A stretch of 36,235 bases of DNA from Deltaproteobacteria bacterium. Its GTDB lineage: Bacteria > Desulfobacterota > Desulfobulbia > Desulfobulbales > SURF-16. Where the stretch lies: NCBI GenBank assembly GCA_016219175.1, contig JACRCD010000088.1, positions 1-36,235 of the forward strand, read 5' to 3'. The translations under genes were made by a program, and so were the position numbers. The notes beneath the pieces are model-generated. The model made no database searches, was not told the origin of the DNA, and saw only the letters and a list, made by a program, of their open reading frames with translations. Shown here in pieces: positions 25,695-33,570 of this stretch (its first letter is position 1; every line of letters starts with the position of its first letter).

Positions 25695-25744
25695 ACCCGG
25701 CAAGAAATTAGGCGTTACAGTGTCAATATTCCAATTGAGGTACT

Positions 25745-26962
25745 ATGAAACGGTCACTGAGCACTTCTTCCATCCTGCTGGCCCTGCTGATCTCTCCGGC
25801 CGCGACCGCTCCCCCCTGCCACGCCTTTGATCTCGGGGAATACCTCAGCATCAACGGGTTTTTATCCCAGGGCTATATTGATAGTCACGGCAACAACTAT
25901 CTCGGCGATTCCCAGGATGGTTCTTTTCAGTTAAACGAATTCGGGCTGACCCTTAATTCGGCCGTGACTGACAATTTTCGTCTCGGGATGCAGCTGCTGT
26001 CGCGCGATGTCGGCCAGGAAGGGGATAACGACGTGCTCATCGACTGGGCCATGGCGGATTATCGCTGGCAAGACTGGCTCGGGCTGCGTCTCGGCAAGGT
26101 CAAGCTGCCCATCGGTTTATATAATCAGGGCCGCGACTCCGATTTTCTGCGGCCCATGGTTTTTCTGCCGCAAAGCATCTACGACGAAGGCAAACGGACC
26201 CTTGTGGTCGCGGCCGTGGGCGGCAGCCTCTACGGCAATCTCTCCCTGGGTTCCAGCGGGGATCTCGAATATCAGGCCTATTACGGAAGCGTGGACTTTC
26301 GCTCGGATTCAGGACAGGCGCGCGGCATGGCATTACTGGCGGCCAGAATCGCCAAAATGAAAAAACTGGGGGCGGTTAATGATCTAACGGCCGACAACAG
26401 GTATGTGTACGGCGGCTCGCTGATTTATACCCCGCCCCTTGCCGGGTTGCGGGCCGGGGTGTCGTATTTTGCCGGGGAGTCGGATTTTGATTTTGATGTC
26501 GGGACGGGGCAGGGCGAGGCGCTGGGCGCCATGAAGGACTTTGTCGTGCTGTCCATGGAATACTCCCTGCAGAAAATGATCCTGGTTGCCGAGTACACAG
26601 AGCAAACCGGCGACCGGGAGGTGTTGGGATTCGATGTCCCTGACGGCCGTTCCCAGGGAGGGTATGTCCAGCTTTGCTATCATGCCCTGGAAAGGCTTGG
26701 TGTGTCGGCATTCTACGATGTTTTTTATGCGGACAAGAACGATCATGACGGCAGCGGGCTTGTCGCCCAGGGCCAACCCGATTTTCTCGGCTGGCGGAAA
26801 GACCTGGGGCTGGGGCTGCACTGGGAGATAACCAGTCAGTGGCTGGCCAAGGCCGAGTACCACGTAGTCGACGGGGCCGCGCTGCAACTGGCGATTTTTA
26901 ATCCCGAGGGGGTCGAGAGGTACTGGAACTACGTTGTCCTTAAGACCTCATTTAATTTTTAG
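25745..26962 (+). CDS. Outer-membrane porin-like beta-barrel protein
   Basis: The product has 405 residues with a signal peptide ending near PPCHA|FD (residue 28). The rest alternates short amphipathic strands rich in aromatic and glycine residues (YLSINGFLSQGYIDS, GLRLGKVKLPIGLYNQGRD, LVAEYTEQTGDRE). It ends in the terminal phenylalanine (LKTSFNF) expected for insertion by the BAM machinery. The RLGKVKLPIGLYN stretch resembles phosphate-selective or other general porins. A ribosome site (TGAGG) precedes the ATG. It is followed, after a gap with structured repeats, by a PstS-like gene. The transported substrate is unknown. Confidence 0.8.
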   Translation: MKRSLSTSSILLALLISPAATAPPCHAFDLGEYLSINGFLSQGYIDSHGNNYLGDSQDGSFQLNEFGLTLNSAVTDNFRLGMQLLSRDVGQEGDNDVLIDWAMADYRWQDWLGLRLGKVKLPIGLYNQGRDSDFLRPMVFLPQSIYDEGKRTLVVAAVGGSLYGNLSLGSSGDLEYQAYYGSVDFRSDSGQARGMALLAARIAKMKKLGAVNDLTADNRYVYGGSLIYTPPLAGLRAGVSYFAGESDFDFDVGTGQGEALGAMKDFVVLSMEYSLQKMILVAEYTEQTGDREVLGFDVPDGRSQGGYVQLCYHALERLGVSAFYDVFYADKNDHDGSGLVAQGQPDFLGWRKDLGLGLHWEITSQWLAKAEYHVVDGAALQLAIFNPEGVERYWNYVVLKTSFNF

Positions 26963-26982
26963 CAACTATTCAGGTTGATGGA

Positions 26983-27050
26983 CTGAAGGAAAGGCGCCAC
27001 AAAACTGGCGACAAGCCAGCACCGGCGGCCCTGTAGCCTTTAGTCTTCAG
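26983..27050 (+). ncRNA. Structured RNA-like element of unknown type
   Basis: The outer arms CTGAAG-ga-AAGGC and GCCTT-tagt-CTTCAG can pair. Inside are two smaller stems, GCCA/TGGC around CAAAAC and GCC/GGC around AGCACC, giving a three-way junction of about 68 bases. It lies 21 bases after the porin stop and about 195 before the PstS-like gene. No T-run follows, so it is not a simple terminator. It has faint likeness to c-di-GMP riboswitches but lacks their full consensus. Confidence 0.3.
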
Positions 27051-27065
27051 GGAACCTTAAAAATA

Positions 27066-27134
27066 CGTCATGCTCGCGAAGGCGGGCATCCATGTCGTTG
27101 ATTTTACTCGGCTCCCGCTTTCCAGGGGCGACGA
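27066..27134. repeat. Dispersed REP-like inverted repeat
   Basis: The left part CGTCATGCTCGCGAAGGCGG and the right part GCTCCCGCTTTCCAGGGGCG with ACGA form an imperfect inverted repeat. This resembles the common CGTCATTCCCGCGAAGGCGG repeats scattered between bacterial genes. It lies in the porin to PstS-like gap. The remaining bases to 27246 show nothing else clear. Confidence 0.55.
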
Positions 27135-27246
27135 AAACACAATTCTTCATAGGTTGTGACAAGAATATGCGCGTCAGACACCTGTATGACATTCAGCCGG
27201 CAAAGGCCTTATTCAGCTCGGCCGGGTCAGAAGAGAGGACCCGGTG

Positions 27247-27669
27247 ATGCCGTCACGCCGTTTGCTCCTGCTCTTGCTGCTGGTGCTGCCGTGGCCTGCC
27301 GCGGTTGCGGCCGCTGACTTCGTGGTGGTGGTCAACAAAGAGAACCCGGTTGAAACCCTGGACAGGTCAGAGGTCAAAAATATTTTTCTGGGCAAGAAAA
27401 CCTTCTGGCCCAATGGCCAGGTAATTGATGTGATTCTGCAGGATGAAGGTGAAGTTCACCAGGGCTTTGTTCTTGAAATTCTGCGCAAAACCCCGGCTCA
27501 GTTTCAGCTGTACTGGAAACTGGCCCTTTTTTCCGGGACAGGCATTCCCCCGGATCAACAACCGGACAGTCAGGCGGTGAAAGCGGCAATAGCCGCTAAT
27601 CCGAAGATGATTGGCTACATTGATGTTCAACAGCTCGATGACAGTGTCAAGAAAATTGAGTTGAAATAG
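27247..27669 (+). CDS. Small periplasmic PstS-like (phosphate-binding-type) protein
   Basis: From ATG 27247 the product has 140 residues, with an AGAGAGGA ribosome site upstream. A GTG at 27244 is also open. A leucine-rich signal peptide ends near AVAAA|DF. The mature part carries the short PBP-like fold seen in PstS relatives: VVVNKENPVETLDRSEVKNI, FLGKKTFWPNG, the ILQDEGEVHQGF stretch and PKMIGYID. It is much shorter than a true phosphate-binding protein. It probably acts as a sensor-side ligand-binding protein for the membrane cyclase encoded 15 bases downstream, an arrangement seen in other Gram-negative bacteria. The ligand is not known. Confidence 0.75.
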   Translation: MPSRRLLLLLLLVLPWPAAVAAADFVVVVNKENPVETLDRSEVKNIFLGKKTFWPNGQVIDVILQDEGEVHQGFVLEILRKTPAQFQLYWKLALFSGTGIPPDQQPDSQAVKAAIAANPKMIGYIDVQQLDDSVKKIELK

Positions 27670-27684
27670 CGAGGTTGGGATTCC

Positions 27685-29409
27685 GTGAGGCTGATCAACA
27701 CCATCCGCAAAAAAATCTGGCTCTGCGTCAACGTGGCCTTTGCCGGGTTTATCGTGGCGACCGGTTTTGCCCTTTATTCCAACCACCAGCTCAAAAATCA
27801 CCTCGTCCATATCCGTGACCTCGATTTTCACCTGGCCATGCACAGTAACGAGTTGCTGAATCAATTTGTTGTGCAGAAGGATTTTTACAAAGAGAGTTTC
27901 CTGTTCGGTCTGCCCGAGGCCGCTGAGAGCGGCAATGGGCTCTCCCCGCAAATCATCGCCAGCATAGCATCTCTTACGGAGACGAACCGCAGCCGCCGCA
28001 GTCTGCCTGCCGACAGAATCGACAGTCTGCTCACCCTGAAAGAAAGATATCGCAAATATTCAGAGGAGGCCGCCCAGCTCTATCCGGTCCTGGCCCAGGG
28101 CGATGACCCGGGCCAGCACATCAAAATCCTGCAGGATCTGGCCGCGATCCAGAGCGACATCCAGAACAATCTCGAATACTTTGCCGGCTTCTATCGGGAA
28201 TCCTTCAGGAATAACGTCACCGTCCTGATGGACATGACCAGCCGCAACAACCTCCTGCTTTCCGGTTTTTTTATAGCACTGCTGGCATTCATGACCCTGG
28301 CGGTGAACTGGGCAGCCGAGCGGACCCTGATCAAGCCGCTGGCCCATATCAAGGAGGCAGTGCGCGCCTTCGGGCGGGGCCAGCGCAATTTCCCCGCCTT
28401 GGAGGTGATGGATGGGAATGATGACATCGGCGAACTGGGAGCAGCCATTATTACCATGACAAAAGACCTGGTCAGGACCACGGTTTCCAAAGTCTATGTG
28501 GAAAGCATTCTGCACAACATGAACGACAGCCTCATCGTCACCTCCGACGATTTTCGCATCCGCAGTGTCAACCGGGCGACCCTCGATCTGCTCGGCTATG
28601 GCCAGGATGAATTGATCGGCCGCCATATCAGCAAGGTTCTCATGGCGTTTCCCGCGGGCGAAGCAGAGCCTGGTTCTGCCTGCGAGAGCAACTTTGCCGC
28701 GCACCTGTGCCGCAATGCGGAAAAAGCCTTCCTCACCCGGGACGCGCGGGAGATTCCGGTGCTGCTCTCCACCTCCCGGCTTAAAGATGGAGACAGCGTG
28801 GCCCAGGGGCTGGTCTATGTCGCCAAGGATATCACCGAACGCAAAATTGCCGAGCATAAACTCGAACAGATGGCCCTCTATGATTTTCTGACCGGGTTGC
28901 CCAACCGTCTGACCTTCCATGACCGGCTGCGGCAGACCTTAAAGCAGGCGCATCGCGAAAACCACCAGGCGGGGCTGCTTTTTGTCGATCTGGACCGCTT
29001 CAAGGAGGTGAACGACACCCTCGGGCATGCCTCGGGTGACGTTCTGCTCAAGTCTGTATCCCGGTGGCTCAGCGGGTGCGTGCGTGACTGCGACACCGTG
29101 GCGCGCCTGGGAGGGGACGAATTCGCCGTCATTCTCGACAACATCAGTCAGCCGCAGGATGCCGTCAATACGGCCACCCGTATCCTGGCCGCCTTTGCCG
29201 GGACGATCCAGCATGAAGGAAAGAAAATCTTCTCTTCGCCCAGCATCGGCATCGCCATCTTCCCCCTGGACGCCCGCAATAGCGAAGACCTGCTCAAGAA
29301 CGCCGACATGGCCATGTACCGGGCCAAGCAGGGAGGCGGCAACGGTTTTTGTCTCTTTGCCGGCGCAAGCAACATGGAGCTCAGCGCGCCTGCCGGACCG
29401 GAGGCCTGA
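27685..29409 (+). CDS. Membrane-bound PAS-GGDEF diguanylate cyclase
   Basis: The product has 574 residues starting at GTG 27685, with GAGGTTGGGA upstream. In order: a membrane helix (10-30), a helical periplasmic domain, a second helix (LLLSGFFIALLAFMTLAVNW, about 192-211), HAMP (to about 262), PAS (about 268-390, ending VAKDITERKIAE) and GGDEF. The catalytic GGDEF is at 476-480 and is intact. The inhibitory site RDCD (467-470) lies five residues upstream, so feedback by c-di-GMP is expected. There is no EAL domain. The tight linkage to the PstS-like gene suggests that ligand binding in the periplasm controls c-di-GMP synthesis. Confidence 0.92.
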   Translation: MRLINTIRKKIWLCVNVAFAGFIVATGFALYSNHQLKNHLVHIRDLDFHLAMHSNELLNQFVVQKDFYKESFLFGLPEAAESGNGLSPQIIASIASLTETNRSRRSLPADRIDSLLTLKERYRKYSEEAAQLYPVLAQGDDPGQHIKILQDLAAIQSDIQNNLEYFAGFYRESFRNNVTVLMDMTSRNNLLLSGFFIALLAFMTLAVNWAAERTLIKPLAHIKEAVRAFGRGQRNFPALEVMDGNDDIGELGAAIITMTKDLVRTTVSKVYVESILHNMNDSLIVTSDDFRIRSVNRATLDLLGYGQDELIGRHISKVLMAFPAGEAEPGSACESNFAAHLCRNAEKAFLTRDAREIPVLLSTSRLKDGDSVAQGLVYVAKDITERKIAEHKLEQMALYDFLTGLPNRLTFHDRLRQTLKQAHRENHQAGLLFVDLDRFKEVNDTLGHASGDVLLKSVSRWLSGCVRDCDTVARLGGDEFAVILDNISQPQDAVNTATRILAAFAGTIQHEGKKIFSSPSIGIAIFPLDARNSEDLLKNADMAMYRAKQGGGNGFCLFAGASNMELSAPAGPEA

Positions 29410-29468
29410 TTTTAGCGCGGTTCCGCGAGCGCTCCTCTGATTTCAAGACAGCCGGGGGCAAGACCCTT

Positions 29469-30146
29469 TCAACCTATCCGCTTCAGCAGCTCGACAATCC
29501 CCGCATCGGTCTCGTCAAACCAGTTGCGGTAGGCGCTGGCCACGGCAAAGGAATAGGTGTCGCGGATATTGAGGCAATAGAGGCGGTCCGCCTGGGCGGC
29601 GACATTTTCAACCGTCTCCAGCAGGCCGGTCGGCACGGCTATGACAAGGCGGGCGGGGTTCCGGCGCCGGGCGAATTTTATTGCCGCCAGCATGGTAAAA
29701 CCCGAGGCCAGGCCGTCATCGACGATGATGATATTCTTGCCCGCGATATCGGGGAATAGGCGGCCGCCGCGAAACAGCTCATTGCGTTTTTCAATGGTGC
29801 TCTTGGTCTTTTGGATCTGGCCTTCCACCTGCTCTTCCGAAAGATGCAGGGCGTCGAGCAGCGGTTGATTGAAAAGCCGGTCACCGTCCATATTGATGGC
29901 GCCGAAACCGGCTTCCGTGTTCCAGGGAATCTGCACCTTGCGCACCAGCAACAGATCCAGAGGCCAGTGCAGGAAGGGTATCATGGCCGCCCCGACCGGC
30001 ACCCCGCCGGAGGGGATGGCCAGCAGCAGACCACCATTCCCTGCCTCTTCCCGCACCAGGCTGCCCAGCTGGCGCCCGGCATCCTCCCGGTCGGCAAAGA
30101 CGAACTCCTGGTTGCGCAACTCGTTCAATTCTATGATATTTTTCAT
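29469..30146 (-). CDS. Phosphoribosyltransferase-like protein
   Basis: The product has 225 residues. The PRPP-binding loop is IIIVDDGLASGFTM (about 138-151), preceded by the family's early LAIPSGGVPVG and LLVRKVQIPWNTEAGFGAI. This pattern matches the stand-alone phosphoribosyltransferase family often found near erythromycin-esterase- or hydrolase-type genes in environmental bacteria. The nucleobase is not known, and some members may not be enzymes of salvage. A good ribosome site (AGGAGGATGCC) precedes the ATG. The gene is divergent from the ATPase gene, with a 198-base gap that contains a CCTCT/AGAGG hairpin and a lone TATAAT at 30242. Confidence 0.82.
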   Translation of the reverse strand: MKNIIELNELRNQEFVFADREDAGRQLGSLVREEAGNGGLLLAIPSGGVPVGAAMIPFLHWPLDLLLVRKVQIPWNTEAGFGAINMDGDRLFNQPLLDALHLSEEQVEGQIQKTKSTIEKRNELFRGGRLFPDIAGKNIIIVDDGLASGFTMLAAIKFARRRNPARLVIAVPTGLLETVENVAAQADRLYCLNIRDTYSFAVASAYRNWFDETDAGIVELLKRIG

Positions 30147-30344
30147 GGCATCCTCCTGAAAATGTCAGCGTTCGCCATAGTCTCAGGGTGTAAACATCAA
30201 GGCGCGGCGCGAGGCAGCCGATCCTCTCTGCTGACAATGATGTATAATCTTACACCTCTCGCAGAGGTTCGCACTTTTCTGTTGTTTTTTTCCCTCTCTA
30301 TCAAATACTCTAAACAGTAAAGACACGGTTGCAACGGAGGGAGC

Positions 30345-31697
30345 ATGCAATTATTGCGCTGTAAGGTCGCCGGCCATTTTGTGCTGCAAAACAGCGACTG
30401 GTTCACCATTCATGCCAAGCGGACGACGATAACGGGGCCGGCCGGCAGCGGCAAGAGCACCCTGCTGAGCGCCTTGCGCTCCATCAATCCTCCCTTCTGC
30501 CATCCGGACCCGGCGCCCTTTACCGCCTTCCCGGATTTTGTCGCATCCGGCCACCAGGCCCGCCGGGTTATCCCCGCCAAAAAAACCGCGGCGATCGGGG
30601 TGTTCATCTGCGACAATACCCTGCGCAACACCCTGGCGGCTATTGATCCGCTCTTTATGGATACCGATCACATCGAGGTGGGCCGCAGGCTGGACAACTC
30701 CAGGTGGATCACCTATGTGGAGATCGCCGCTTCCAGCCGCTGGAGCGAACTGACTCCCGTCCTTAAGAAGCTGCGCGAAGCGTTGCCGGAATCAGGCGAT
30801 GACCGCGAAGTTGCCGGACTCTGGCAGGAGGGCGAAAGCCGGGAACCTGCGGAGAGGATCAAGGAAGAGCTTGCCGCGCGGCTCAACGCACTGCTCGACC
30901 GCTTAGCGGAAAGGGCCGGATGGCCAGAGGCGCGCGATCTGCTGCAACAGGCGCGCTTCATCGTTAACCGCGCGGCCCGCTTCAAGAAAGCCAGAGAGGT
31001 GACGAGCCGGTCCCTGCCGGTTTTTCTTTATCTGCATAAGGACAACCTGTTGTCCGCGACCATTGATGTGGACCGGCTGGCTGAAAGGCTGCGCCAGGAG
31101 GGAGAGAACTTCCAGCAGTGCCCGGATCTTTTTTTTCTGAAACTGCTGGGCATCGAGCCGGACTTTTTGCGGCAGGCGGCTGACCATGAAATTTCCGGCC
31201 TCCTGCGCCAGGATGGCCGGCGTTATGAAGCAGCCGCCCGCAAACTTGGCGAGCGGTTGGGCGCATATCTGCCGGGCACTATCCCGGAACTTTCCCTGTC
31301 CGGCGCCGGCGGCACATTCATGATCCGGGCGCGCAACAGCCGGGGCGACCATGCTCCGGCCGCGATTTCCGGCCATCAGCGCTGGATGCTCAGCTGCGCC
31401 GTCAGTACCTGGTATTTTTCTGAAAGACAAGAGCGGCAGCCCATCTTTCTGCTCGACGAGCCTGATGCCGGCCTGGGCCGGGAAGAGAAACGTGAACTGG
31501 AGACAATGCTGGGCCGCTTGAGCGATTCCTGTCAGGTGGTGGTCTGCGCCAGCGGAGAGGATTTCCTGGCGGACGCTAGTGGCCGGCGCTACCGGTTGCG
31601 GCAGGAGGAGGGCGGCGGCGTTTTCCTGCTGCAACCGAAAGAAAAAAAGGAGTGCGGCAAAGCAGGAGTGCCGAGAGGGTCAAATCTTTTTTTTTGA
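30345..31697 (+). CDS. OLD/RecF-like P-loop ATPase with altered C-terminus
   Basis: The product has 450 residues. Walker A is GPAGSGKST at 31-39, Walker B is IFLLDEP with Asp371 and Glu372, and SGHQRWMLSCAV stands in place of an ABC signature. This layout matches RecF/OLD-like AAA ATPases. The middle (about 150-300) is charged and helical, with no recognised domain. A ribosome site GGAGGGAGC leads the ATG. The last 10 or so residues (GVPRGSNLFF) are read from the border of a transposon-derived repeat beginning at 31677, so the native end was probably replaced by that insertion. The role is unknown; a partnership with the divergent phosphoribosyltransferase gene is possible. Confidence 0.75.
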   Translation: MQLLRCKVAGHFVLQNSDWFTIHAKRTTITGPAGSGKSTLLSALRSINPPFCHPDPAPFTAFPDFVASGHQARRVIPAKKTAAIGVFICDNTLRNTLAAIDPLFMDTDHIEVGRRLDNSRWITYVEIAASSRWSELTPVLKKLREALPESGDDREVAGLWQEGESREPAERIKEELAARLNALLDRLAERAGWPEARDLLQQARFIVNRAARFKKAREVTSRSLPVFLYLHKDNLLSATIDVDRLAERLRQEGENFQQCPDLFFLKLLGIEPDFLRQAADHEISGLLRQDGRRYEAAARKLGERLGAYLPGTIPELSLSGAGGTFMIRARNSRGDHAPAAISGHQRWMLSCAVSTWYFSERQERQPIFLLDEPDAGLGREEKRELETMLGRLSDSCQVVVCASGEDFLADASGRRYRLRQEEGGGVFLLQPKEKKECGKAGVPRGSNLFF

Positions 31698-31834
31698 TAA
31701 ATTATTCTCAACCGCGCTGATGACAAGGTTCAACCGCTTGTCTTTTTTTCGTTTTTCTTCCAATCTCTTGCGGTTCAGGCTCACCGTGCTGTAGTCAATT
31801 CCCTGCATCTCGCCGATCTCTCTGTTTTGACCCC
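31677..31834 (-). mobile_element. Deleted, non-coding relative of the RAYT element (3' part of the transposase only)
   Basis: From GGGTCAAATC at 31677 the sequence follows the 3' end of the transposase gene at 32516 closely for about 150 bases. It then jumps to TTTTGACCCC at 31825-31834, which matches the other outer end of the element family. It thus keeps both ends and a short part of the gene, but no reading frame for a whole transposase. It forms the last codons of the ATPase gene upstream. Confidence 0.7.
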
Positions 31835-31848
31835 GACTTCGCATTGTG

Positions 31849-32220
31849 TTATTTCTGGAAATAATTTACCCCTGGAATGTTTTTGAAGTCGACGTCTTGT
31901 GTCCAGAGGATGGCATCATACTGTTTTGCGATGGCAAGAATAATACTGTCAGCCATTGGCAACTTATGTTTCAAACTGAGCCTTGAAGCCGCTGTAGCTA
32001 AATTAATCGTAAAATCAACAACATTCCCTTTTTGCATTGCCGCAATTGCTTGTAATGCTTCATTCTCGCCAGACTCTCTCAGAACAACTTTGAAAACTTC
32101 GTATATTGTAATTACTGGCACGACAAGTGATTCAGTTGCCTGAATCGGGTCATGGAAATTGCCTGCCGACGGTTCATCCGCGAAATAGGACAACCAAGCT
32201 GAGGAATCAATGAGATTCAT
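31849..32220 (-). CDS. vapC: VapC-type PIN-domain toxin
   Basis: The product has 123 residues. It has the PIN-domain acidic set Asp5 (LIDSSAW), Glu41 (IYEVFK), Asp91 (MADSIILA) and Asp109 (TQDVDF), all intact, so it is probably an active RNase. VapC toxins cut specific RNAs such as initiator tRNA; the target here is not known. The start overlaps the antitoxin stop by four bases (ATGA), the standard vapBC layout. The pair sits between two RAYT-derived elements. Confidence 0.9.
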   Translation of the reverse strand: MNLIDSSAWLSYFADEPSAGNFHDPIQATESLVVPVITIYEVFKVVLRESGENEALQAIAAMQKGNVVDFTINLATAASRLSLKHKLPMADSIILAIAKQYDAILWTQDVDFKNIPGVNYFQK

Positions 32221-32423
32221 ACCCTATCATTCTCCCGATCGAAATCAGTGTTGATTCCCTTGAGGAACCCGCGAAGCTCGGAAATATCTCGGTCGGGTAT
32301 AAGTTCTATTCTGCCCTCATATTCTATAACCTGCATTTTTTGCCCTGGGCGCAGTTGTAACGATTGTCTGATTTCACGCGGTATTACCACCTGAAACTTA
32401 GGTGAAACAGTTACAGTTTGCAT
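32217..32423 (-). CDS. vapB: VapB-type AbrB-like antitoxin
   Basis: The product has 68 residues from ATG 32423, chosen because a strong ribosome site (GGAGGG) lies six bases upstream. An open stretch to 32519 adds non-conserved sequence. The N-terminal half is a SpoVT/AbrB DNA-binding domain (VSPKFQVVIPREIRQSLQLR, then PGQKMQVIEYEGRIEL). The C-terminal tail (LRGFLKGINTDFDRENDRV) would bind the toxin. Such antitoxins repress their own promoter. A candidate promoter upstream reads TTGCGC, then 18 bases, then TACCAT on the minus strand. Confidence 0.88.
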   Translation of the reverse strand: MQTVTVSPKFQVVIPREIRQSLQLRPGQKMQVIEYEGRIELIPDRDISELRGFLKGINTDFDRENDRV

Positions 32424-32493
32424 AGTAGCCCTCCATCGATATGCTTTTTGTATTATGGTATCATGATCGATCTGAGACGCGCAATATTTTTGT

Positions 32494-32513
32494 GTACCGA
32501 AGGGTACCGAAGG
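32494..32513 (+). repeat. Two tandem GTACCGAAGG units at the transposon edge
   Basis: GTACCGAAGG occurs twice in direct succession immediately before the GGTCAAATC end of the RAYT element. It may be a target-site or insertion scar. Confidence 0.6.
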
Positions 32514-33558
32514 GGTCAAATCTTTTTCTTTGATAAATTATTCTCAACCGCACTGATGACAAGGTCCAACTGCTTGTCTTTTTTTCGTTTTTCATTCAAT
32601 CTCTTGCGGTTCAGGCTTACCGTGCTGTAGTCAATCCCCAGCATCTCGCCGATCTCTCTGTTTTTCATGCCGCCGAGACGATAGAGCAGATCCATGACAA
32701 TCTGCCGGATCTCGCCTTTGCCGTGGACAACCTCGTCCACGCTCTTTTGTGTTGCCGCGGCAATCTGCGCAAGTATCTTCTCCTTGGCAAGATAGCTGTG
32801 CACCATGCCTATGGAGGGTTGTTCACGATCTTTGCCGCTTTGTAGAAAATTTTCTTCTACCCAGGCGACAAAGGGCGGGTCACCCAGAATGCTTTGTCCG
32901 ATCAACTTCTCTTTCATGGGGATTCCCTTGATCACATCCGCCTCAATCTGCCGGCGATACTCTTTTCTCCCCGCCGGATTATCGCCGCCAAATTCCCGTA
33001 GCACCACCCCGTACTCAACCCATTTGTTTCTCATTTTCGTGTTCGCAAAACCCGGCAGACTGCTCCACTGATAAGCATAGAGAAGGCGCAGCTTTTCAGC
33101 CGCTGGTTTGCTCAGCAGGTCGCTGACTTTTACCGGATTGAGGTGAATGTATTTTGACACGGCGGCAAGATAGGACTCCTTGTCGATCAGGACCGATTTA
33201 TAGCGGCCCTGGAAAAGATGCCCCACACGGTTGTGGCAACGGTTGAAATAAGAGGTGTAGGTGATGTTGAAATAACGCATGAATTCGGCAAGATTGCCGA
33301 GCGGCGTCTCGGCCAGCAGATGATAGTGGTTGGACATCAGCACAAAGCCGTGCATGATCACCTGATAGGTGTCGACGGACCGGGCCAGGATCTCCAGGAA
33401 TCGTTGGCGGTCGTTATCATCCCCGAAGATAGCCTTCCGCTCGTTGCCCCGGTTGGTGATGTGATAAACAGCCCCCGGATATTGGATGCGCAGTGGTCTT
33501 GCCATGTTTTCTTTTTACGTCGTCGTAAGGGAAAATGTCAAAGATAAAGATTTGACCC
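32512..33558 (-). mobile_element. Complete REP-associated tyrosine transposase (RAYT) element
   Basis: The element is bounded by GGGGTCAAATC at the left and GATTTGACCC at the right, which are inverted repeats of each other, and contains one transposase gene. Related truncated pieces lie at 31677-31834 and 35183-35332 in the same orientation. Confidence 0.75.
32516..33505 (-). CDS. RAYT family transposase (IS200-like Y1 HUH endonuclease)
   Basis: The product has 329 residues. The Y1_Tnp domain has PGAVYHITNRGNERKAIF near the start, the HUH motif His60-Tyr-His62 (MSNHYHLL), VGHLFQGRYKS, and the nucleophile Tyr119 in SKYIHLNPVK. A C-terminal region of about 100 residues carries a DnaA/helix-turn-helix-like segment (GMKNREIGEMLGIDYSTVSL) typical of longer RAYTs. 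All catalytic residues are present, so the enzyme may be active. RAYTs are thought to move or keep REP sequences rather than spread like classic insertion sequences. Confidence 0.9.
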   Translation of the reverse strand: MARPLRIQYPGAVYHITNRGNERKAIFGDDNDRQRFLEILARSVDTYQVIMHGFVLMSNHYHLLAETPLGNLAEFMRYFNITYTSYFNRCHNRVGHLFQGRYKSVLIDKESYLAAVSKYIHLNPVKVSDLLSKPAAEKLRLLYAYQWSSLPGFANTKMRNKWVEYGVVLREFGGDNPAGRKEYRRQIEADVIKGIPMKEKLIGQSILGDPPFVAWVEENFLQSGKDREQPSIGMVHSYLAKEKILAQIAAATQKSVDEVVHGKGEIRQIVMDLLYRLGGMKNREIGEMLGIDYSTVSLNRKRLNEKRKKDKQLDLVISAVENNLSKKKI

Positions 33559-33570
33559 TCCTGGTTGCTT

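Noticed and set aside
26983-27050. A c-di-GMP (GEMM) riboswitch
   Set aside because: The conserved GEMM sequence blocks are incomplete and the second long helix is missing; kept only as an RNA-like fold.
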